A stretch of 64,000 nucleotides of DNA. Origin: Trinickia sp. Y13. GTDB taxonomy: Bacteria > Pseudomonadota > Gammaproteobacteria > Burkholderiales > Burkholderiaceae. Location: assembly GCF_029522115.1 (NCBI RefSeq), contig NZ_JAKWFK010000002.1, positions 248,001 through 312,000 on the forward strand, read 5' to 3'. Shown piece after piece: positions 1 through 9,940 of this stretch; position 1 is the stretch's first letter; each line of letters begins with the position of its first letter. The translations under genes and the position numbers were made by a program. A model generated the notes under the pieces. The model saw only the letters and a list, made by a program, of their open reading frames with translations, did no database searches and was not told the DNA's origin.

Positions 1-148
1 CGGCCTGGTCCCACGGCGTGTAGCCCTCGCGAAATCGTTCGTCCCAAAACTCCGCGGTGTTTGGATCCCGCGTCGAGAAAACCGGGCTTGCGCCGCCGGC
101 GCTCGTGTGGGCGGCGGCGCGCGGACCGGGCGCGGAGGATTTGGCCAT
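1..148 (-). CDS. Thiopurine S-methyltransferase-like SAM methyltransferase (N-terminal part only)
   Basis: Only the first 49 codons lie in the window; the gene runs off its left edge. The peptide starts MAKSS, has a Pro/Ala-rich lead, then the segment FWDERFREGYTPWDQA, which is the typical entry to the TPMT-like class of small-molecule SAM-dependent methyltransferases. Its ATG is 4 bp after the ubiB stop, so it is the next gene of the ubi operon. The substrate cannot be told: bacterial members methylate thiols, tellurite or unknown small molecules. The SAM-binding motifs are outside the window. Confidence 0.7.
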   Translation of the reverse strand, partial: MAKSSAPGPRAAAHTSAGGASPVFSTRDPNTAEFWDERFREGYTPWDQA

Positions 149-152
149 GGCG

Positions 153-1730
153 TTACGCTCCGTAAGCGAGGGCGAGCCATGCTCGGGCCAGCACGGCGCC
201 CGCGCCCGCGGCCACGCCGAACAACAACAGCGCTTGGAGCAGACGGTTCGTGCGCTTTTGCTCGAGCAACAGCAGTTTGATGGCGGTATCTTGCGTGTGG
301 CGCCCGCCGTCTTGCCGCTCAGCGAGGATGTGGTGCACGAGCCGCGGCAACTGCGGCAGCGTTTTGCTCCACTGCGGCGCCTCGACCTTGAGCCGCTCGT
401 ACCAGCCGCGCCAGCCGATCTGCTCGTTCATCCACCGCTCGAGATAGGGTTTGGCCGTCTTCCACAAATCGAGCTCGGGATCGAGCGAGCGGCCGAGGCC
501 CTCGACGTTGAGCATCGTCTTTTGCAGCAGCACGAGCTGCGGCTGAATCTCGACGTTGAAGCGGCGCGAGGTGGAGAAAAGACGCAACAACACCTGCCCG
601 AGCGAGATGTCCTTCAACGCCCGGTCGAAATACGGCTCGCACACCGCGCGAATCGCGCTCTCGAGTTCTTCGACCCGCGTCGAGGGCGGCACCCATCCCG
701 ATTCCAAATGCAGCGTCGCCACGCGGTGATAGTCGCGCTTGAAGAACGCAAGGAAGTTTTGCGCCAGGTAATTCTTGTCGAAGTCGGACAGCGCGCCGAT
801 GATGCCGAAATCGAGCGCGATATAGCGCCCGAAGTGCGCCGGGTCGAGGCTGACCTGAATGTTGCCGGGGTGCATATCGGCATGAAAGAAGCCATCGCGA
901 AACACCTGCGTGAAAAAAATCTCGACGCCTTCGCGCGCAAGCTTCGGGATGTCGACGCCCGCCGCCCGCAGCGTCTCCACCTGGCTGATCGGCACGCCAA
1001 CCATGCGCTCCATCACGAGCACGTTCTGGGTGCAAAACTCCCAGTACATTTCGGGGACGAGCAGCAAATCGAGGCCCGCGAAATTGCGCCGCAATTGGCT
1101 GCCGTTGGCCGCCTCGCGCATGAGGTCGAGTTCGTCGTGCAGGTACTTGTCGAACTCGGCGACCACCTCTCTCGGCTTGAGCCGCTTGCCGTCGGCCCAG
1201 ATCCGCTCGGCCCAGGTCGCCAGATCGCGCAACAGTGCGAGATCCGAATCGATGACGGGCAGCATGTTCGGCCGCAGCACCTTGATCGCGACGTCCTTGC
1301 CTGCATGTTGGCCCGACTTCACCTTCGCGAAATGCACCTGCGCTATCGACGCGCTCGCCACGGGCACGCGCTCGAACTCGTCGAACAATACGTCCACGCG
1401 CGCGCCGAGCGATCTTTCGATGATTTCGATCGCGACGTCGGAGTCGAACGGCGGCACCTGATCTTGCAACTTGGCCAGTTCGACGGCGACTTCGGCCGAT
1501 AGCAGGTCTCGGCGTGTGGAGAGCACCTGCCCGAACTTGACGAAGATCGGGCCCAAGCTTTCGAGCGCGAGCCGCAGCCGCACGGCCGGCGGCGCCTTGA
1601 ACCGGCGGCCGACCGTCGTGATGCGCAGCAAAAAACGCACGCGGCGATCGCTGATGCGATTGAGCATCATTTCGTCGAGCCCGAAGCGCACGACGGTGTA
1701 CACGATCTTGAAAAAACGCAGTAGACGCAT
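153..1730 (-). CDS. ubiB: UbiB, ubiquinone biosynthesis protein kinase-like ATPase
   Basis: A 525-residue UbiB/ABC1/ADCK family protein needed for aerobic ubiquinone synthesis, thought to act as a membrane-associated ATPase that helps lipid intermediates reach the Ubi enzymes. Visible hallmarks are the KxGQ signature ([11 protein letters not shown], near residue 70), the Ala-rich loop ASASIAQVH, the VAIKVLRP lysine, HADMHPGN and the metal-binding DFG. The C-terminus has a hydrophobic helix (from about [12 protein letters not shown]) fitting the usual membrane anchor. It lies 14 bp after ubiJ and 4 bp before the methyltransferase gene. Length is normal for the family. Confidence 0.96.
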   Translation of the reverse strand: MRLLRFFKIVYTVVRFGLDEMMLNRISDRRVRFLLRITTVGRRFKAPPAVRLRLALESLGPIFVKFGQVLSTRRDLLSAEVAVELAKLQDQVPPFDSDVAIEIIERSLGARVDVLFDEFERVPVASASIAQVHFAKVKSGQHAGKDVAIKVLRPNMLPVIDSDLALLRDLATWAERIWADGKRLKPREVVAEFDKYLHDELDLMREAANGSQLRRNFAGLDLLLVPEMYWEFCTQNVLVMERMVGVPISQVETLRAAGVDIPKLAREGVEIFFTQVFRDGFFHADMHPGNIQVSLDPAHFGRYIALDFGIIGALSDFDKNYLAQNFLAFFKRDYHRVATLHLESGWVPPSTRVEELESAIRAVCEPYFDRALKDISLGQVLLRLFSTSRRFNVEIQPQLVLLQKTMLNVEGLGRSLDPELDLWKTAKPYLERWMNEQIGWRGWYERLKVEAPQWSKTLPQLPRLVHHILAERQDGGRHTQDTAIKLLLLEQKRTNRLLQALLLFGVAAGAGAVLARAWLALAYGA

Positions 1731-1744
1731 GGCTGGCCCGCGGA

Positions 1745-2371
1745 CTAACGTACGCGGCGCAACGCGCCTGCCTGGCGCGCAAGCGCCTGCTGATCGAGAC
1801 GCTCGATCCGTTTTTCGACGCGCGCCAGTGCATCGCGGGTACGCGCCAGTTCGGCGTTGAACGCGTCGAGCGCACGGCGGCGCACGAGCTGCGGCTTCTC
1901 GTCGAGCAGATATTCGGCAATCGAATCGCGCAGGCTGCGACCCGCACGCAAGGCCTGATCTCCCGCCGCCCGCACGAGGCCAGCGGCGCGGTGGGCTGGT
2001 GCGTCGCCGATCAATTTCGCTAAATCCTCCTCGGGCTCCCAGCGCAAGTGCTCGGCCAGCTTCGCGAGCTGCGTGGCCAATTCGGCGTCGCCTTCGATCT
2101 TCACGTGCTTCATCACCGCCGCCTGACCGCCTTGCATGAAGGCCGGGAGGGCATCGGGACCGATCGCCAGCGAAACGTCGACGGCTCTCGCATCGCTTGC
2201 ATCGACGGCCGCAAGGTAGCCGTCCGACTCGATGGCGAAGGTCAAAACGATCGAGGAAAACGCGAGACGGGCCGTCTTGCCGGCGTAAGGCGCGAGGCGC
2301 TCGCGCGCCCAGGCTTCGCGAGCGAGCAAGTGGTTGACGGCGGCGGCAAAGGGCTTGGCGGCAAGAGTCAT
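1745..2371 (-). CDS. ubiJ: UbiJ-type SCP2 domain protein, ubiquinone biosynthesis accessory factor
   Basis: This 208-residue protein has an N-terminal SCP2-like sterol-carrier fold (about residues 15-115, with the [21 protein letters not shown] segment typical of UbiJ/YigP) and a charged, probably coiled-coil C-terminus ([20 protein letters not shown]). UbiJ binds isoprenoid ubiquinone intermediates and scaffolds the soluble Ubi complex. Its place between ubiE and ubiB matches the ubiE-ubiJ-ubiB order of E. coli, with a Tim44 gene inserted here. The start is the only upstream ATG in frame; its ribosome site is weak. Confidence 0.88.
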   Translation of the reverse strand: MTLAAKPFAAAVNHLLAREAWARERLAPYAGKTARLAFSSIVLTFAIESDGYLAAVDASDARAVDVSLAIGPDALPAFMQGGQAAVMKHVKIEGDAELATQLAKLAEHLRWEPEEDLAKLIGDAPAHRAAGLVRAAGDQALRAGRSLRDSIAEYLLDEKPQLVRRRALDAFNAELARTRDALARVEKRIERLDQQALARQAGALRRVR

Positions 2372-2382
2372 CGGGTAGGAAT

Positions 2383-2416
2383 AAAAAGCCCGCGCCGGCG
2401 GCAGCCGATGCGGGCC
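2383..2416 (-). terminator. Rho-independent terminator after the Tim44-like gene
   Basis: On the minus strand a GCCCGC/GCGGGC stem (positions 2410-2415 and 2388-2393) is followed by five T residues (2383-2387). It sits between the Tim44-like gene and ubiJ, so it may reduce read-through into ubiJ-ubiB, which would then need their own promoter or leaky termination. Confidence 0.6.
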
Positions 2417-2499
2417 TCTATTGTAGCGCCCGACGCCCGGGCGCTACCGCCGGCCAAACGACTCGGCACGAATGCCCCGAGCCGAACGGACGGCGCCGC

Positions 2500-3501
2500 T
2501 CAATGCACGGCAGCCTGCTCGATACCGGCGAGCACCCATCCTGCGCCGGCCTGCTTGGGCTTGCTCAACTGCCAGATTTCGGCGAACGGCTGCGCCGCCT
2601 GGCCGGAAACCTCGCGGATCAGGCCGCTGTAACGCACGCTCGCGCGATATTCGAGGGGATCTTCCGCGAGATCGATCAGTTCGGCATTGAGCTGCACGAC
2701 ATCGGTCTGGTTGCGCTCGCCGGCCTGGGCGGCATGCTCGAGCTTGAGTTCGGCGAAGACTTCGGGCGTGGAGAACGTGCCGATATCGGCGAGATTGCCC
2801 GCATCCCATGCGGCCTGGAGACGCACGAAATTCACCTTCGCGTGATGCAAGAAAGCCGCTTCGTCGAAATCGTCCGGACGCGCGAAGGCCGCGTGCCCCG
2901 CATCGGCCACGGCGGACGAGCCCGAGGCGCTCATGGCTTGTGACTTGGCCGTCAGATCCGTGAAGACGTCGTGGCGCACCGACGAGGCGCCGCCGGCCCC
3001 CGCCAGCGCGGGCGTGATTGCGCCGCGGCGGCGCAGGGAAAGCAGTTTGCGCACGAGCCAAATCCCGACCATCGCCATCAGCGCGATCACGATGACGTTT
3101 GCCATCGCGCTCGCGAATGCCCCGCCTAGACCGAAGTGCGACAGCAACGCGGCGATGCCCAGGCCCGCCGCCAACCCGGCGATCGGCCCAAGCCAGCGCG
3201 AGCGCGCCGGGGTGGCCTGCGCGGGCTGTGGATTTTGCGTGCGCTGCGCTTGCGCGCCGGCAGGCGTTTGCGCGCCCGAAGACGCCGTGCGGGTCGATTG
3301 CTGGGCGGGCGGCGTGACGTCGCGCTGCATCGTGGCCTGCGATTGCCGGCCGAAGCTACGGCTGCCGCCCATGCGTTTGGCCTCGGCATCGAGCGTCGCA
3401 AGCGTACCGGCGGCTAGCATCGTCGCCACTGCAAAGAGCCTGATTCGCTTCGTCAAATGCCATGAAAGCTGTTTGGAAGAATGAGAAAGCGAATCGGCCA
3501 T
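2500..3501 (-). CDS. Tim44-like domain protein, exported or membrane-anchored
   Basis: A 333-residue protein with an N-terminal signal or anchor segment (about residues 20-40, AVATMLAAGTLATLDAEA), a Gln/Ala/Pro-rich low-complexity stretch (about 60-105), two hydrophobic segments (about 105-150, LGPIAGLAAGLGIAALL and VIVIALMAMVGIWLV) and a C-terminal Tim44/MBA1-like domain from about 210 to the end (FLHHAKVNFVRLQAAWDAGN). Bacterial Tim44-like proteins are membrane-associated; their role is unknown. A clear AAGGAA site lies 8 bp before the ATG. It lies between ubiE and ubiJ in the same direction, an order common in Burkholderia. Confidence 0.85.
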   Translation of the reverse strand: MADSLSHSSKQLSWHLTKRIRLFAVATMLAAGTLATLDAEAKRMGGSRSFGRQSQATMQRDVTPPAQQSTRTASSGAQTPAGAQAQRTQNPQPAQATPARSRWLGPIAGLAAGLGIAALLSHFGLGGAFASAMANVIVIALMAMVGIWLVRKLLSLRRRGAITPALAGAGGASSVRHDVFTDLTAKSQAMSASGSSAVADAGHAAFARPDDFDEAAFLHHAKVNFVRLQAAWDAGNLADIGTFSTPEVFAELKLEHAAQAGERNQTDVVQLNAELIDLAEDPLEYRASVRYSGLIREVSGQAAQPFAEIWQLSKPKQAGAGWVLAGIEQAAVH

Positions 3502-3537
3502 TGCAGTATTCCTTATAAAAACAATGAGTTAGAGGTT

Positions 3538-4269
3538 CTAATACTTCACCCCCACGTGCAAGGCTACCACGCCAGCTGACAAATTGTAATATTTCACGCT
3601 GTCGAGACCGGCCTGCTCCATCATCGTCTTCAAGGTGTCTTGATCTGGATGCATGCGGATCGACTCCGCAAGATATCGGTAACTGTCGGCATCTTTCGCG
3701 AATTTGGCGCCTAACCAAGGCAAAACCTTGAAGGAATAGACGTCATACGCCTTCTTCAGCGGCTCCCACACCTTCGAGAATTCCAGCACGAGCAAACGGC
3801 CGCCCGGCTTGAGCACGCGCCGCATCTCAGAAAGGGCGACTTCCTTGCGCGTCATGTTGCGCAGGCCGAAGGCGACCGTCGCCACGTCGAAGTAATTGTC
3901 GGGAAACGGAATTTTCTCGGCGTCGCAGAGCAGCGCGGGGGTGACGAGGCCACGGTCGAGCAGGCGGTCGCGCCCCACGCGCAGCATCGATTCGTTGATG
4001 TCGGTCAGCCAGACCTCGCCGGTCGGTCCCGCCTGTTTGGCGAACGCGCGAGACAAATCGCCCGTGCCGCCCGCGATGTCGAGCACCTTGAAGCCGGGGC
4101 GCACGTGCGCCTGCGCGATCGTGAACTGCTTCCAAACGCGGTGCAGCCCGCCCGACATCAAGTCGTTCATCAAGTCGTAATTGGTCGCGACCGAGTGGAA
4201 TACGCCCGCCACCTTCTTCGCTTTTTCCTGCTCGTCGACGGTTTCGAAGCCGAAGTGGGTCTTGCTCAT
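3538..4269 (-). CDS. ubiE: UbiE/MenG, demethylubiquinol/demethylmenaquinol C-methyltransferase
   Basis: SAM-dependent C-methyltransferase of quinone synthesis, 243 residues from the chosen start. It carries the family signatures [20 protein letters not shown] near the N-terminus, the SAM-binding motif [14 protein letters not shown], and [15 protein letters not shown]. The start at 4269 (MSKTHFGFE) is chosen over an ATG eight codons upstream because a GGAGG site stands 7 bp before it. Neighbours ubiJ and ubiB support a shared role in ubiquinone synthesis. Confidence 0.97.
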   Translation of the reverse strand: MSKTHFGFETVDEQEKAKKVAGVFHSVATNYDLMNDLMSGGLHRVWKQFTIAQAHVRPGFKVLDIAGGTGDLSRAFAKQAGPTGEVWLTDINESMLRVGRDRLLDRGLVTPALLCDAEKIPFPDNYFDVATVAFGLRNMTRKEVALSEMRRVLKPGGRLLVLEFSKVWEPLKKAYDVYSFKVLPWLGAKFAKDADSYRYLAESIRMHPDQDTLKTMMEQAGLDSVKYYNLSAGVVALHVGVKY

Positions 4270-4401
4270 CGCGTTATCCTCCGCGTTTTTCAAATAGGTG
4301 CGCGATCGTATCAGCGCACGCCGCGCCGTTCCAGCGAGCGCCGTTTGCAGGCAAGGACAAATGGCCGCGAACGACTCGCGAAGCGGCCCCTGCTAGTGCG
4401 G

Positions 4402-4815
4402 TCAGTGGCAGTGGCCGCGCGCGGCGGCGGGCGCGGCCATCGGCGCGTCGCGATCGACGCCGGCGGCTGCAAGCCTATCGAAGTAGCTGCGCCACAGCTC
4501 GTCCTGGCGCGTCGCCAGTTCGTGGAGCAAATCCCACGAATAGATGCCCGTCGAATGGCCATCGGAGAAGGTAGGCTGCAGCGCATAGTTGCCGACCGGC
4601 TCGAGCGAGACGATCGACACCTCGCGCTTGCCCGTTTGCAGGGTTTCCTGTCCCGGCCCGTGTCCGCGCACTTCGGCCGACGGCGAATACACCCGCATCA
4701 GTTCGAAAGGAATCCGGTAGCTCGCGCCGTCCCCATACTGCAGCTCCAGCGTGCGCGATTTTGCATGAACGACGATGCCCGTGGGCACCGGCGTGCGCGA
4801 AGTCATTCCGCTCAT
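4402..4815 (-). CDS. DUF971 (GBBH-like N-terminal domain) protein
   Basis: A 137-residue single-domain protein of the DUF971 type, the fold also found at the N-terminus of gamma-butyrobetaine hydroxylases. Supporting segments are LELQYGDGASYRIPFELMRVYSPSAE, here given only in outline, and the end of the domain SDGHSTGIYSWDLLHEL. The C-terminus ends in a His/Cys-bearing tail (RGHCH) that could bind metal. Proteins of this family are linked to Fe-S cluster handling in some bacteria, but no function is proven for this one. It lies between the HIT gene and ubiE on the same strand. Confidence 0.85.
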   Translation of the reverse strand: MSGMTSRTPVPTGIVVHAKSRTLELQYGDGASYRIPFELMRVYSPSAEVRGHGPGQETLQTGKREVSIVSLEPVGNYALQPTFSDGHSTGIYSWDLLHELATRQDELWRSYFDRLAAAGVDRDAPMAAPAAARGHCH

Positions 4816-4894
4816 TGCTTGCCTCTCGTTCGATTCAGCGATCGGATTGCGCGCCCTCCTGCGGCGGCGCGTCGCATCCCACGGCAGCCGGGCT

Positions 4895-5323
4895 TCACAT
4901 GCCCGCCTGCGTCATTTCCTGGCGCAGCGCGTCGGCGATCAGCGTGGCTTGTGCGCGCCGCTGCGACAGCAATGCCTCGGAGACGGACCGCTGCCGCGGC
5001 GCCCAGATCGGCAGCGGAAAATGCGCATCGTTCGAAAACCGCGGAATCACGTGCCAATGCACGTGCGGCACCTGGTTGCCCAGACTCGCGAGATTCACCT
5101 TGGTAGGGGCCAGCACGCGCCGTACCGCGCGCTCGGTCGCATACACGGCCAGCATCACGCGTTGACGCTCCTGGGATGCCAAATCCGAAAACTCGGCCAC
5201 GTGGGCGTTCCAAACCACGCGGCACAAGCCCGGATAGTCGTGCTCGTCGGCCAATACGACGCGCAATGCATCGTCCTGCCAGAGCACGACGCCGCCTTCC
5301 TCACGGCAAAATACGCAATCCAT
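4895..5323 (-). CDS. HIT family protein (histidine triad hydrolase)
   Basis: A 142-residue histidine-triad protein. The triad is HVHWHVIPRF (His-phi-His-phi-His), followed downstream by PLPIW; the family hydrolyses or transfers nucleoside monophosphates from dinucleotides or phosphoramidates. The N-terminal FCREEGG replaces the usual zinc Cys pair with a single visible CVFC. It follows the FAD/Fe-S oxidoreductase gene by 71 bp and precedes the DUF971 gene. The exact substrate is not predictable. Confidence 0.9.
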   Translation of the reverse strand: MDCVFCREEGGVVLWQDDALRVVLADEHDYPGLCRVVWNAHVAEFSDLASQERQRVMLAVYATERAVRRVLAPTKVNLASLGNQVPHVHWHVIPRFSNDAHFPLPIWAPRQRSVSEALLSQRRAQATLIADALRQEMTQAGM

Positions 5324-5394
5324 GATCGCCCCTTCGCGTTCGACCCACGACGGCGAGCGCGGTTACACGCGTGCGCAGTTGCACGCGTGCGCTA

Positions 5395-8300
5395 TTACAC
5401 CAGCACCCGCTCGATCCCGCCATCGTTCGCGCGTTGAACGTAATCGGCCATCCAGTCCTCGCCCAGAAGGAGGCGCGCCATCTCGACGACGATGTAGTCG
5501 GCTTCGATATCGGCATCCTCGTTGTAGCGCGAGAGTCCTTGCAAGCACGACGGGCAGCTCGTCAGTATCTTGACGTCGGCCGAACCGTTGGCCGCCGCGC
5601 CGCCGTCGGCCGCGCCCGAATTCGGGTTCGCCGAGGCGACCGGAATCTCGCGCAGCTTGGCCGCGCCCTTGCGGATTTCTTCTTCCTTACGGAAGCGCAC
5701 CTGCGTCGAAATGTCGGGGCGGGCCACCGCGAAAGTGCCCGACTCGCCGCAACAGCGCTCGTTCTTCTCGATCTTGTAGCCGTCGTTGCTCGAACCCATC
5801 AACTCATTGACGAGCTTGACCGAATCCATCGTCTTGATCGGCGTATGGCACGGGTCGTGGTACATGTAGCGCGTGCCTTTGACGCCGTCGAGCTTGATCC
5901 CCTTTTCCAGCAGGAACTCGTGGATGTCGATGATGCGGCAGCCCGGGAAGATCTTCTCGAATTCGTAGCCGGCCAGCTGATCGTAGCAGGTGCCGCACGA
6001 GACGACCACGGTCTTGATGTCGAGATAGTTCAGCGTGTTGGCCACTCGGTGGAACAGCACCCGGTTGTCCGTGACGATCTTTTCCGCTTTGTCGTACTGT
6101 CCCGAGCCGCGCTGCGGATAGCCGCAGCACAGATAGCCAGGCGGCAGCACAGTCTGCACGCCCGCTTCCCACAGCATCGCCTGCGTCGCCAGACCCACCT
6201 GCGAGAACAGCCGCTCGGAGCCGCAGCCCGGGAAGTAGAACACCGCCTCCGAATCGACGGTCGTCGTCTTCGGATTGCGGATGATCGGCACGATCTTGTT
6301 GTCCTCGATATCGAGCAACGCGCGCGCCGTCTTCTTCGGCAAATTGCCGGGCATCTTCTTGTTGACGAAGTGGATCACCTGCTCGACCACCGGCGGTTTG
6401 CCCGTGGTCGCGGGCGGATGCGCCGTTTGCTTCTTGGCGAACTTCTTCAAGATGTCGTTGCCGAGCCGCTGAGCCTTGTAGCCGACGCCCATCATCGCCG
6501 TGCGGGCGAGATTGATCGTCTGCGGATTGGTCGCGTTCAGGAAGAACATGCCCGCAGCCGAACCGGGGTTGAACTTCTTCTTGCCCATCTTGCGCAACAA
6601 GTTGCGCATGTTCATCGAGACATCGCCGAAGTCGATCTTGACCGGGCACGGCGTCACGCACTTATGGCACACCGTGCAGTGATCGGCCACGTCGTTGAAT
6701 TCGTCCCAGTGCTTGATCGACACGCCGCGGCGCGTCTGTTCTTCGTACAAGAACGCCTCGATCAGCAGCGAAGTGGCCAAGATCTTGTTGCGCGGGCTGT
6801 AGAGCAAGTTCGCGCGCGGCACGTGCGTCGCGCACACGGGCTTGCATTTGCCGCAACGCAGGCAGTCCTTCACCGAATCGGCGATCGCGCCGATATCGGA
6901 CTGCTGCATGATCAGCGATTCGTAGCCCATGAGGCCAAAGCTCGGCGTGTACGCGTTGCGCAAGTCGGCGCCCGGCAGCAGCTTGCCTTTGTTGAAGCGG
7001 CCCTGCGGGTCGATGCGCTCCTTGTATGCACGGAAATCGGCGATCTCGTCTTCTGTGAGGAATTCGAGCTTCGTGATGCCGATGCCATGCTCGCCCGAGA
7101 TCACGCCGTCGAGCGAGCGCGCCAGCTTCATGATGCGCTCGACCGCTTTGTGCGCGTCTTGCAGCATCTCGTAGTTGTCGGAGTTGACGGGGATGTTCGT
7201 ATGAACGTTGCCGTCGCCGGCGTGCATGTGCAGCGCGACGAACACGCGAGCGCGCAGCACGCGCTTGTGGATCGCCTGCGCTTCGTCGAGGATCGGCTTG
7301 AACTCCCCTCCGTTGAAAATCTGGCGCAGCTCCGCGCGGATTTCCTGCTTCCAAGAGGCGCGAATCGTCCGGTCTTGCGTCACGTGGAAAACCGTCACGC
7401 CCGGCTGATCGTCCACGCGATCGGCGAATTTTTCGGCAAGCGCCTCGTAGCCCAGTTGCACGAGGTAGTGCTGCGCCTCGCGCAGCGGCAAGTCGAGCTT
7501 GTCGCGCAAGAAGGTCCAGCGCGCGCGCACGCGCTGCAGCAGTTGCTGCGCTTGCTGCACCCGGTCTTCGAGCAATTCGGCGCTGGGGATCTCGTTGGCG
7601 TCGTCGGTCTTGCCGAGCGGCAAATTGCCGCCCTTGAAGAACGCTTCGAGTGCGTCGACGAGCTCCAGCTTGTTCTTGATCGACAGCTCGATGTTGATGC
7701 GCTCGATGCCGTCGGTGTACTCGCCCATCCGGTTCAGCGGGATGACCACGTCTTCGTTGATCTTGAAGGCGTTCGTATGCTTGGCGATCGCGGCCGTGCG
7801 GCTGCGGTCGAGCCAGAACCGCTTGCGCGCTTCCGCGCTGACGGCGACGAACCCCTCGCCGCTCTTGCCGTTGGCCATGCGCACGACTTCCGAGGTGGCC
7901 GCGGCCACCGCATCGGCGTCGTCGCCGACGATGTCGCCGATCAGGACCATCTTCGGAAACGCGTTGCGCTTCGATTTCGTCGCGTAGCCGACCGCGCGCA
8001 GGTAGCGCTCGTCCAAGTGCTCGAGCCCGGCGAGAATCGCGCCGCCGCGCTTGGACGTCTCGAACAGGTAATCCTTGATTTCGACGATGCTCGGGATCGC
8101 TTCGCGCGCCTGGCCGAAAAATTCGAGGCACACCGTGCGCGTGTGGGCCGGCATCTTGTGCAACACCCAGCGCGCCGACGTGATCAAGCCGTCGCAGCCT
8201 TCCTTCTGCACGCCCGGCAGGCCGGCGAGGAATTTGTCGGTCACGTCCTTGCCGAGACCTTCCTTGCGAAAGCGCCGACCTTCGATCGAGAGCGTCTCGG

Positions 8301-9432
8301 TGCGCAGCAAGCGCTCGCCCGGGCCGAACTCGCCATCGAACCACTTCAGCTCGAAGCGCGCGACATCGACGTCGTGGATCTTGCCGCGATTGTGCTCGAG
8401 CCGCGTGACTTCGAGCCAGTTACCCTCCGGATCGACCATCCGCCACCAGGCCAGATTATCGAGCGCCGTTCCCCACAGCACGGCCTTCTTGCCGCCCGCG
8501 TTCATGGCCACGTTGCCGCCGATGCAGGAGGCGTCGAGCGAAGTCGGATCGACGGCGAACACATAGCCCGCGGCCTCGGCGGCTTCGGTCACGCGGCGCG
8601 TGACGACCCCCGCGCCCGAGAAGATCGTCGGGGTTTTGGTGGGCACGCCCGGCAGCTCGGTCAGTTCGACCGCGCCTAGCTGCTCCAGCTTTTCCGTGTT
8701 GATGACGGCCGCAAACGGCGTGAGCGGCACCGCGCCGCCGGTGTAGCCCGTGCCGCCTCCGCGCGGGATCACCGTCAGTCCGAGCTCGAAGCACGCTTTG
8801 ACCAGACGCGCCATCTCGGCTTCCGTATCGGGCGTCAACACGACGAACGGATACTCGACGCGCCAATCGGTCGCATCGGTCACATGCGACACCCGCGAGA
8901 GGCCGTCGAAGCGAATATTGTCCTTCTGCGTGCACCGGCCCAGCGCCTTGGTGGCCCGGCGGCGCAGATCGGCCATCGCGCCGAACTCCGCCGCAAACGA
9001 TTCGACGGCGCGCCGGGCTGCGGCGACGAGCATCTCGACGCGCGCGGCGCGCTCGAGTCCCGCCTCGTCGGCATGCTCCGTCAAATCGGCGCGGCGGCGC
9101 TTTTCGATTTCGTTCAATCGGTGGTTCAGCGCCTCGATCAGCAACGCGCGCCGCTTCGGATTGTCGAGCAGGTCGTCTTGCAGATACGGGTTGCGGCGCA
9201 CCACCCAGATATCGCCGAGCACTTCGTACAACATGCGCGCCGACCGGCCCGTGCGGCGCTCGGCGCGCAGCTCGTCGAGCACTTTCCACGGTTCGTCGCC
9301 GAGCAGGCGGATCACGATCTCGCGATCGGAGAACGACGTGTAGTTGTACGGAATCTCGCGCAAGCGCGGTTCGGCGTCGGCGGCGACAGTGGCCGCGGCG
9401 CCATGCGGGTCGAAGACTTGAGGTGCGTTCAT
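5395..9432 (-). CDS. Large FAD-linked oxidase/Fe-S oxidoreductase (DUF3683, D-lactate dehydrogenase-like fusion)
   Basis: A 1345-residue fusion. After an N-terminal DUF3683-type region (residues 1 to about 150) comes a PCMH-type FAD-binding domain ([15 protein letters not shown], about 225) and an FAD-oxidase C-terminal domain (about 400-800, with [15 protein letters not shown]). Two 4Fe-4S motifs follow ([11 protein letters not shown] near 854 and [12 protein letters not shown] near 924), then two Cys-rich CCG domains ([10 protein letters not shown] near 1100, CCGESGTF near 1227). This resembles GlcD and GlcF in one chain, as in respiratory 2-hydroxyacid dehydrogenases. The start MNAPQVFDP is preferred over an upstream ATG that lacks conserved sequence. 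Substrate unproven, D-lactate-like most likely. Confidence 0.9.
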   Translation of the reverse strand: MNAPQVFDPHGAAATVAADAEPRLREIPYNYTSFSDREIVIRLLGDEPWKVLDELRAERRTGRSARMLYEVLGDIWVVRRNPYLQDDLLDNPKRRALLIEALNHRLNEIEKRRRADLTEHADEAGLERAARVEMLVAAARRAVESFAAEFGAMADLRRRATKALGRCTQKDNIRFDGLSRVSHVTDATDWRVEYPFVVLTPDTEAEMARLVKACFELGLTVIPRGGGTGYTGGAVPLTPFAAVINTEKLEQLGAVELTELPGVPTKTPTIFSGAGVVTRRVTEAAEAAGYVFAVDPTSLDASCIGGNVAMNAGGKKAVLWGTALDNLAWWRMVDPEGNWLEVTRLEHNRGKIHDVDVARFELKWFDGEFGPGERLLRTETLSIEGRRFRKEGLGKDVTDKFLAGLPGVQKEGCDGLITSARWVLHKMPAHTRTVCLEFFGQAREAIPSIVEIKDYLFETSKRGGAILAGLEHLDERYLRAVGYATKSKRNAFPKMVLIGDIVGDDADAVAAATSEVVRMANGKSGEGFVAVSAEARKRFWLDRSRTAAIAKHTNAFKINEDVVIPLNRMGEYTDGIERINIELSIKNKLELVDALEAFFKGGNLPLGKTDDANEIPSAELLEDRVQQAQQLLQRVRARWTFLRDKLDLPLREAQHYLVQLGYEALAEKFADRVDDQPGVTVFHVTQDRTIRASWKQEIRAELRQIFNGGEFKPILDEAQAIHKRVLRARVFVALHMHAGDGNVHTNIPVNSDNYEMLQDAHKAVERIMKLARSLDGVISGEHGIGITKLEFLTEDEIADFRAYKERIDPQGRFNKGKLLPGADLRNAYTPSFGLMGYESLIMQQSDIGAIADSVKDCLRCGKCKPVCATHVPRANLLYSPRNKILATSLLIEAFLYEEQTRRGVSIKHWDEFNDVADHCTVCHKCVTPCPVKIDFGDVSMNMRNLLRKMGKKKFNPGSAAGMFFLNATNPQTINLARTAMMGVGYKAQRLGNDILKKFAKKQTAHPPATTGKPPVVEQVIHFVNKKMPGNLPKKTARALLDIEDNKIVPIIRNPKTTTVDSEAVFYFPGCGSERLFSQVGLATQAMLWEAGVQTVLPPGYLCCGYPQRGSGQYDKAEKIVTDNRVLFHRVANTLNYLDIKTVVVSCGTCYDQLAGYEFEKIFPGCRIIDIHEFLLEKGIKLDGVKGTRYMYHDPCHTPIKTMDSVKLVNELMGSSNDGYKIEKNERCCGESGTFAVARPDISTQVRFRKEEEIRKGAAKLREIPVASANPNSGAADGGAAANGSADVKILTSCPSCLQGLSRYNEDADIEADYIVVEMARLLLGEDWMADYVQRANDGGIERVLV

Positions 9433-9940
9433 GGTCGGACGGATCGATAGGCCGGACAAAGCGTCGATCGACGACTGCGGCCGGCAATGCGCGACACGCG
9501 CAATGATTTTTGGAAACTGGGCGTCGAGAGCGAGCGGTCGTGGCGCCCGTAGGCGCAAGCGCGGCCGACTCTAATCAGAAGCACGATCGTGCGTGACGGG
9601 CATGCCGCTGCGCCGCGGGACGCGCTTCCCGCGGGGCTGGGGTGAGTGAGGCGGTCCGTGGCTGCCAGCGCATTATCCGGTCCTGGTCTTAAAACAGAAT
9701 TCTACCGCATCATCCGGATATGCGTGGACCGTCGATTTCGCGACCGGGACGCCCGCGGCGGCGCGCCCGAAACACCGATATAGCGGCCCGCGCGCGCCCG
9801 ACCGACCGTCCATCCGGTCAATGCGGATTTGCTCGCAAACGCCCGGCATTGCCGCTCCAACGAGGAAAAGCGTAGGCCGTTGGCGCTATCATTGACGTTT
9901 TCGCACCCGACCTACGCCGAGCGCCGCGCGCGCAACTCCC
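9433..9940. other. Divergent intergenic region between the FAD oxidase and ilvA
   Basis: About 500 bp with no credible gene. It separates two divergent transcripts and so must hold both promoters. An AT-richer patch (9688-9715) is the likeliest promoter area for the minus strand; a TATCAT-like element near 9888 could serve ilvA. No attenuator-like leader peptide rich in Ile, Val or Thr codons was found. Confidence 0.4.

Noticed and set aside
57-1502. 481-codon plus-strand frame
   Set aside because: Antisense to ubiB; the ubiB frame has all the family motifs.
5371-8679. 1102-codon open frame on the plus strand
   Set aside because: It is fully antisense to the FAD/Fe-S oxidoreductase, whose motifs are clear; the frame is a high-GC shadow rich in Arg, Ala and His with no domain.
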